Assembly: GCA_030622375.1 (NCBI GenBank)
Contig: JAUXGC010000026.1
Coordinates: 1-11,713 of the forward strand
DNA length: 11,713 bases
Direction: 5' to 3'
Origin: Sulfurovum sp.
Lineage (GTDB): Bacteria > Campylobacterota > Campylobacteria > Campylobacterales > Sulfurovaceae
This document shows positions 7,413 through 11,713 of the stretch, piece after piece. The translations under genes were made by a program, and so were the position numbers. How positions within the stretch are numbered: position 1 is the first letter of the stretch; every line of letters begins with the position of its first letter. Below the pieces are notes generated by a model that saw nothing but the letters and a program-made list of their open reading frames with translations, was not told where the DNA came from and made no database searches.

Positions 7413-7473
7413 TGTAGGGTGGGCATTCTTGCCCACCTTTATTAATATGGTGGGCAAGAATGCCCACCCTACA
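7413..7473. repeat. perfect 25-bp inverted repeat of REP/BIME-like type between ubiE and xseA
   Basis: The left arm 7413-7437 is the exact reverse complement of the right arm 7449-7473, with an 11-base AT-only spacer (7438-7448). Each arm starts TGTAG on its outer side and is itself a hairpin: GGTGGGCA and TGCCCACC form 8 pairs around a 4-base loop (left 7418-7437, right 7449-7468). Two hairpin units in opposite orientation match the layout of a bacterial interspersed mosaic element made of two REP units. Similar GTAGGGTGGGC-type repeats are, from memory, common in several bacterial phyla. The GC-rich arms contrast with the AT-rich surroundings. The inverted repeat is seen directly; the REP identity and mobility are inferred, since only one copy pair is in the window. 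Confidence 0.85.
7418..7443 (+). terminator. possible intrinsic terminator formed by the left repeat arm
   Basis: An 8-pair GC-rich stem (7418-7425 with 7430-7437) and a TTCT loop are followed by TTTATT, close to an intrinsic terminator for the upstream operon. The hairpin would form before the right arm is transcribed. The T-tract is short, and the competing 25-bp long stem could allow read-through into xseA. Confidence 0.4.
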
Positions 7474-7482
7474 GGTTGTAAA

Positions 7483-8745
7483 ATGTCTCAAAATATGATG
7501 TCAGTCTCCTCACTTAATACCAAAATAAAATCACTCTTAGAAGCTACATTTATGCATATCCTTGTAGAGGGAGAAGTGGCATCTGCTACCTATCATACTT
7601 CAGGACATCTCTATTTTTCCATCAAAGACAAAGAGAGTTCTGTCAAGTGCGTGATGTGGCGTTCTGCTGTATCTCGGATGAAGTTTCGCATTGAGAAAGG
7701 TATGCACATCGTAGTGGAAGGCTCGGTATCTGTCTATACGCCTAGAGGAGAGTATCAGTTTCAGACTGTACGCATAGAACCTTATGGCAAAGGTGCTTTG
7801 GCTTTAGCCTATGAGCAACTCAAAGAGAAGCTCAAAGCCAAAGGTTATTTTGATGCACATCGCAAAAAAGCTATTCCAAAATATATAAATAAAATAGCAT
7901 TGGTAACGGCCAAAGATAGTGCCGCCCTTCATGATATGCTTAAAATCATAGAGAAGCGTTGGGCATTGCTTGAAGTAACTATTGTCGATACTTTAGTGCA
8001 AGGTGAACAGGCATCTTCTCAGATAGTACGAGGATTGCAGTATGCCGATAGTTTAGGGGTAGATGTCATTGTGGTAGGTCGTGGTGGAGGTTCAGCAGAA
8101 GACCTCTGGTGTTTTAATGAAGAAGAGGTAGCAGATGCACTCTTTGCACTAAATACACCCGTGGTAAGTGCAGTAGGGCATGAAGTAGATGTTGTGATAA
8201 GTGACTTCGTAGCAGACTTGCGCGCACCAACACCTAGTGCTGCCATAGAAATGATACTCCCAGATAGTCAAGAGATACTCTATACTCTAGGAGAGTATAT
8301 GGAGCGTCTTAAGCATACCATACAGCAAAAGCTATATCAAACTCTGCAAGAGCTAAAACATACAGAAGAGATGCTTTTAAGGTCTTCTCCTTTGCGGCAA
8401 CTTAGAGATTCACAAGTAGAATTTAAGCGTCTTGAAGAGGAGTTTGGAAGAGTTATGGAGCATAAAATAGAGCGTTACTCTTCTTATTTGCCCCAACTAC
8501 AAAAAAGTTTTACTCAAAATATACATTTTGTACTACAACAAAAAGAGCAATACTTAGAGTATGTAGATAAAAAAATCAAAATGAGTGACCCTAAAACAGA
8601 GTATCAAAAAGGTTGGGCTCAAATATCACGCAATTCAAAAGTTATAAATCTTGATATGTTGCAGATAAATGAAAAATTTTCTTTAGAAGACGCTTCTGTA
8701 AAAATAGAAGCAGTTTGTTTGGAAAGAAGAGATATTACAAGATAA
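7483..8745 (+). CDS. xseA: exodeoxyribonuclease VII large subunit
   Basis: XseA is the catalytic large subunit of exonuclease VII, which degrades single-stranded DNA and works with XseB (not in this window). From the ATG at 7483 the product is 420 residues. An N-terminal OB fold (about 5-100: SVSSLNTKIKSLLEATF, VEGEVASATYHTSGHLYFSIKD) is followed by KGYFDAHRKKAIPKYI. The catalytic domain has GRGGGSAEDLWCFNEE (from 199), SAVGHEVD (GHE at 232-234) and DLRAPTPSAA (247 on). A coiled-coil-rich C-terminal region ends in EYQKGWAQISR. In-frame starts further upstream (TTG 7429, ATG 7447) lie in the inverted repeat and would add repeat-coded residues. ATGs at 7495 and 7498 are also possible, because no strong ribosome site is seen before any of them. 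Confidence 0.92.
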   Translation: MSQNMMSVSSLNTKIKSLLEATFMHILVEGEVASATYHTSGHLYFSIKDKESSVKCVMWRSAVSRMKFRIEKGMHIVVEGSVSVYTPRGEYQFQTVRIEPYGKGALALAYEQLKEKLKAKGYFDAHRKKAIPKYINKIALVTAKDSAALHDMLKIIEKRWALLEVTIVDTLVQGEQASSQIVRGLQYADSLGVDVIVVGRGGGSAEDLWCFNEEEVADALFALNTPVVSAVGHEVDVVISDFVADLRAPTPSAAIEMILPDSQEILYTLGEYMERLKHTIQQKLYQTLQELKHTEEMLLRSSPLRQLRDSQVEFKRLEEEFGRVMEHKIERYSSYLPQLQKSFTQNIHFVLQQKEQYLEYVDKKIKMSDPKTEYQKGWAQISRNSKVINLDMLQINEKFSLEDASVKIEAVCLERRDITR

Positions 8746-8750
8746 ATGAC

Positions 8751-8766
8751 ATAGATTTTCTATTTT
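8751..8766 (+). terminator. weak hairpin after xseA
   Basis: ATAGA (8751-8755) and TCTAT (8759-8763) can pair around TTT and are followed by TTT. With five mostly A-T pairs this is at best a weak terminator. It is listed because nothing else in the 125-bp spacer separates xseA from the BREX genes. Confidence 0.2.
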
Positions 8767-8809
8767 GAAGTTTGGGTTTTGCTCTTTAATAACATACATA
8801 TTTAATTGA

Positions 8810-8818
8810 TGCTAAAAT
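8810..8818 (+). promoter_or_regulatory. putative extended -10 promoter for the BREX genes
   Basis: TGCTAAAAT fits an extended -10 (TGnTATAAT with one mismatch) about 52 bases before the brxA ATG, within AT-rich DNA and without a clear -35. It is the best candidate in the 125-bp spacer 8746-8870, which has no small gene I can support. A TTGACA at 8830-8835 lacks a -10 at the right distance. Confidence 0.35.
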
Positions 8819-8870
8819 AGATAAAATTATTGACATATAAAAATCTTACAATCATTGGTGGTTTGGTTTC

Positions 8871-9497
8871 ATGGCTTCAAAATATCTTTTATCATATACA
8901 GCAGTATCTTTACAAGCTTATGAAACTGAGATAATCGCTAATCTATACAAAAAAACTCTTGATTGGGATAGTGTTGCTAAGAGTGTTATAGACGATGATG
9001 CCCTACAAAAAGGAACGATAGCTACAAGAAAAAGAGAGTTCATTGAGTTCAAGAAAAGACTTCAAGCTTTAACACCAGAACAACTTTCATATTATGAAGA
9101 TGCAACAAGTAGTGATGTTAAGAACCTTACTATGCTAAGTTGTTTTAAGCTTTATAATTTCATATCTGATTTTGCAACAGAGATTATGAGAAACAAACTA
9201 CTTCTTTTTGACTTTCAACTTATCAATAGTGACTATGAAGCATTTTACGATAGTAAGAGAGTTGCATATGATAACCTCAATACTATTTCAGAAGCTACAC
9301 AATACAAACTCAAACAAGTGATGTTTAAGATGTTTGAACAGTCTGGATTTATTGATAGTGTTAAAAATAAGAATATCCAAAAGCCATATCTTAGTGAAGA
9401 GCTAATAAAACTAATAGTTCAAGATGACCCAAAATATCTTAGTAGCTTTTTATACAGTGACAATGAGATAAATGAACACATAAAGAGATACAAATGA
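8871..9497 (+). CDS. brxA: BREX system protein BrxA (DUF1819)
   Basis: BrxA is a small component of type 1 BREX phage-defence systems; it has been described as a NusB-like or nucleic-acid-binding protein, and its exact task is not settled. The 208-residue product is the expected size. Matching family blocks are the start KYLLSYTAVSLQAYETEIIANLY, WDSVAKSVIDDDALQKGTIATRKRE, FKLYNFISDFATEIMRNK, DYEAFYDSKR and TQYKLKQVMFKMFEQSGFI. It is helical overall with no signal peptide or membrane segment. The ATG at 8871 has only a weak site (GGTGG at 8857-8861). It is the first gene of the module and overlaps brxB by ATGA. The call is strengthened by brxB and brxC directly downstream. Confidence 0.88.
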   Translation: MASKYLLSYTAVSLQAYETEIIANLYKKTLDWDSVAKSVIDDDALQKGTIATRKREFIEFKKRLQALTPEQLSYYEDATSSDVKNLTMLSCFKLYNFISDFATEIMRNKLLLFDFQLINSDYEAFYDSKRVAYDNLNTISEATQYKLKQVMFKMFEQSGFIDSVKNKNIQKPYLSEELIKLIVQDDPKYLSSFLYSDNEINEHIKRYK

Positions 9498-10075
9498 AAT
9501 TAGAATCATTAGAATTAAAATACGATAAGCTCTTTAACAATCTAAAAAAAAAGAGCTTCTTATCTATGAGTGCATTAGGTGGAGAGATACCATTTTATAT
9601 AGTTCCTTATAACCCAGAGCAAGAGAACGATGTAGTCCAAAAAACTAAACAACTAAAACAAAGATTATCTCTTGATGGCATAAGTGTATTTGAGATTAAC
9701 TTGTTTGATTTATCTCTTAGTATGCTTGAAGACAGAGGGATACTTGATAAGATTATAGATAAAGAGAAAAGCCTATCTAAACCTAAGCTATTCAAAACAC
9801 TTCAAGGTGTTCTTGATAGTGAAACTAAACTTATTCCTCGTATTGCAGAGCTAACAAAAGAGAACCCCTCTTCAATGTTATTTTTAACGGGAATTACACA
9901 AGTGTTTCCATTTATCCGTTCTCACACAATACTAAACAATCTTCAAAACTACATCAAGGACAGACCAACGATTATGTTCTTTGGTGGAAGCTATGGTGCT
10001 GATTTATCTCTATTTGGCAAACTAAAAGATGACAACTACTATCGTGCTTTTAATCTTGACACACTAAATTTGTAA
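9494..10075 (+). CDS. brxB: BREX system protein BrxB (DUF1788)
   Basis: BrxB is a conserved BREX component of unknown biochemical activity, required for defence in the type 1 systems tested. The 193-residue product carries the DUF1788 pattern. It starts LELKYDKLFNNLKKKSFLS, has GGEIPFYIVPYNPEQE in the N-terminal half, LFLTGITQVFPFIRSHTILNNL in the middle (FIRSHT at 140-145), and ends PTIMFFGGSY...LSLFGKLKDDNYYRAFNLD. The fold resembles a Rossmann-like or P-loop-type sheet, but there is no Walker A motif, so no ATPase activity is suggested. Its ATG overlaps the brxA stop (ATGA at 9494-9497), a typical coupling. It ends 9 bases before brxC, and the brxC ribosome site overlaps its stop codon. 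Confidence 0.9.
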   Translation: MKLESLELKYDKLFNNLKKKSFLSMSALGGEIPFYIVPYNPEQENDVVQKTKQLKQRLSLDGISVFEINLFDLSLSMLEDRGILDKIIDKEKSLSKPKLFKTLQGVLDSETKLIPRIAELTKENPSSMLFLTGITQVFPFIRSHTILNNLQNYIKDRPTIMFFGGSYGADLSLFGKLKDDNYYRAFNLDTLNL

Positions 10076-10084
10076 GGAAACACA

Positions 10085-11713
10085 GTGATTGAAAAACTAT
10101 TCAAAAAAGACATACACAGAAATATTGAGGGAGTTATCAAGGCTGATAACTTAACTGATGATGCAGTATTCCAAGAGGTTGGAGAATATGTTATCACTAA
10201 TGACTTAAACAAAAAGTTAGATGATTTCTTTGGAGAATACTCTACAACTATTGGTAAAGACACTCAAAACATTGGTGTATGGATTTCTGGACACTTTGGT
10301 TCTGGTAAGTCTCACTTATTAAAAATACTTTCTTATATCCTTACAAACAAACGAGAGCATTCAGATTTAATTGGAGAGCTGTTTCTTGAAAAGATTGATG
10401 CTGATGACTTTGAGTTAAAAAGCAATATTGAAAAAGCATTAGCAACACCATCTGAAACTATTCTATTTAACATTGACCAAAAATCAGACATCGGAAGCAA
10501 GAACCAAGATGATGCTATTCTTGGTGTGTTTATGAAAGTGTTTAACGAGATGAGAGGATACTATCCTAAGTTTGGTTATATCGCTAAGTTTGAGAGTGAC
10601 CTTGATAAACGAGGTAAGTTTGATAGCTTCAAAGAGAAGTTTCAAGAGTTTAGTGGAGAGACTTGGGAGAGTGGTAGAGAAACTATCTTCTTAGAGAGTG
10701 ATAACCTTGCAAAAGCTCTATCAAGTGTAGATGATATTTCAGAAGATAGTGCAAAAGATTTAATAGATAGATATGAGGACAAATACTCACTAAGCATTGA
10801 AGAGTTTGCTAACGATGTAAAAGATTATATTGCCACAAAAGAAGATGGATTTAGATTAGTGTTCTTTGTAGATGAAGTTGGTCAATACATTGGAGATAAC
10901 ACAAAACTAATGTTAAATCTTCAAACTATTGTAGAAACATTAGCAACTGTTTGTGGTGGTCAAGCTTGGGTTATTGTAACTTCACAATCTGCTGTTGATA
11001 TGCTTGTAAATGCTAACTCACAAATGCAAAATGACTTCTCTAAAATTATGGGTCGTTTCAAAATAAAACTAAATCTTACAAGCCAAAATGCAAATGAAGT
11101 TATTCAAAAGAGATTATTAGAAAAAACAGAAGATGGTAACAATGACTTAGGTGTAATCCATACTAAGGTTAAAAACTCTCTATCTTCAATCATTCACTTC
11201 TCAGATAGAAGCAGACAGTATCAAAACTACAAAGACGGAGAACACTTTACTCTTGTGTATCCATTCGTTCCTTATCAGATGGACTTGTTTCAATCTTGTA
11301 TCACGGGGCTATCTGCTCACAGTGTATTTCAAGGGAAACACCAATCAACTGGGGAAAGAAGTATGCTTGATGTTGTGCAAAACATTGCTAAGAGAATTTC
11401 ATCTCAAACGATAGGAACTATTGCTACATTTGATATGTTCTTTGATGGTCTATCTTCAATTATCCGTGGAGATGTTCAAACTCAAATACAAAAAGCAACA
11501 GACATACTTGAACCATTTGAAGCTAAGGTATTAAAAACTCTCTTTATGATTAAGTATGTAAAGGAATTTACACCAAACATAGATAATATCTCTACTTTAC
11601 TTGTAGGAACAATCATTGACATAGATATTAGTGATTTGAAAAAGCAAGTGCAAAGTGCATTGAACACTCTTATCAACCAAACATATATTCAAAAGGTTGG
11701 AGAGCAGTATGAG
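10085..11713 (+). CDS. brxC: BREX system P-loop ATPase BrxC, N-terminal part (3' end outside window)
   Basis: BrxC is the large AAA-type ATPase of type 1 BREX, usually about 1,200 residues; it is needed for phage exclusion and for BREX-directed methylation. The frame is open from GTG 10085 to the window edge (543 codons). It starts IEKLFKKDIHRNIEGVVKAD, then YVITNDLNKKLDDFFGEY, with Walker A GHFGSGKS at 69-76 and Walker B LVFFVDEVGQYIG (D263, E264). These are followed by GGQAWVIVTSQSAVD, KIMGRF, NEVIQKRLL, YPFVPYQMDLFQ, GERSML and LKTLFMIKYV. These blocks agree with BrxC/PglY proteins throughout. AAGGA at 10074-10078 lies 6 bases before the GTG. There is no frameshift in the visible part. Asparagine is mostly AAC here, unlike infB, perhaps a sign of transfer. 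Confidence 0.95.
   Translation, partial: MIEKLFKKDIHRNIEGVIKADNLTDDAVFQEVGEYVITNDLNKKLDDFFGEYSTTIGKDTQNIGVWISGHFGSGKSHLLKILSYILTNKREHSDLIGELFLEKIDADDFELKSNIEKALATPSETILFNIDQKSDIGSKNQDDAILGVFMKVFNEMRGYYPKFGYIAKFESDLDKRGKFDSFKEKFQEFSGETWESGRETIFLESDNLAKALSSVDDISEDSAKDLIDRYEDKYSLSIEEFANDVKDYIATKEDGFRLVFFVDEVGQYIGDNTKLMLNLQTIVETLATVCGGQAWVIVTSQSAVDMLVNANSQMQNDFSKIMGRFKIKLNLTSQNANEVIQKRLLEKTEDGNNDLGVIHTKVKNSLSSIIHFSDRSRQYQNYKDGEHFTLVYPFVPYQMDLFQSCITGLSAHSVFQGKHQSTGERSMLDVVQNIAKRISSQTIGTIATFDMFFDGLSSIIRGDVQTQIQKATDILEPFEAKVLKTLFMIKYVKEFTPNIDNISTLLVGTIIDIDISDLKKQVQSALNTLINQTYIQKVGEQYE

Noticed and set aside
7413..7473. CRISPR repeat or insertion-sequence terminal repeats
   Set aside because: There is only one pair of inverted, not direct, copies with an 11-base spacer and no transposase gene between them, so neither CRISPR nor a complete insertion sequence fits.
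8830..8852. TTGACA followed by TACAAT as a sigma-70 promoter for brxA
   Set aside because: Only 11 bases separate the two boxes, far from the usual 16-18, so they cannot work as a pair. The extended -10 at 8810-8818 is a better candidate.
8871..11713. A wholly new defence system
   Set aside because: All three products match the known BREX proteins BrxA, BrxB and BrxC in order and motifs, so this is a described system. Any novelty would have to lie beyond the right edge.

Overview
The window comes from a low-GC genome that looks like a member of the Campylobacterota, probably a Sulfurovum/Sulfurimonas-type free-living lineage. The phylum rests on the gene order lpxC - tsaB-like - thrB - ylxR - infB - rbfA - rimP, which is also that of Campylobacter jejuni (Cj0132 to Cj0138, from memory). 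It also rests on a RibD with extra sequence inside its deaminase domain and on TATAAT-type -10 boxes without a clear -35. The genus is a guess.

Layout: all recognised genes lie on the + strand. Positions 1-8745 hold a dense core cluster. It contains the 3' end of lpxC (lipid A), a reduced tsaB-like gene (tRNA t6A modification), thrB (threonine), ylxR, infB, rbfA and rimP (translation initiation and 30S assembly), ribD (riboflavin), ubiE/menG (menaquinone) and xseA (exonuclease VII large subunit). Most of these genes overlap or are separated by fewer than 40 bases. The exceptions are three short spacers: a 34-bp one carrying a consensus -10 before ylxR, an 84-bp one with two predicted hairpins before rbfA, and one occupied by a 61-bp REP-pair-like inverted repeat between ubiE and xseA.

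Positions 8871-11713 hold the beginning of a BREX phage-defence locus, brxA-brxB-brxC. brxC runs off the right edge after 543 codons. The three genes are tightly coupled (a 4-bp ATGA overlap, then a 9-bp gap) and follow a 125-bp spacer, the longest gene-free stretch in the window. That spacer carries a possible extended -10 promoter and no visible regulator gene. The order matches type 1 BREX, so pglX, pglZ and brxL would be expected to the right, outside the window. Asparagine codon choice differs between brxC and infB, which is consistent with, but does not prove, horizontal acquisition next to the housekeeping cluster.

BREX is an already described system. I see no clearly undescribed multi-gene system here. 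The least-explained sequence is the REP-like repeat and its effect on the start and expression of xseA. Translations and coordinates were worked out by hand, and family assignments rest on motif recognition without any database search.
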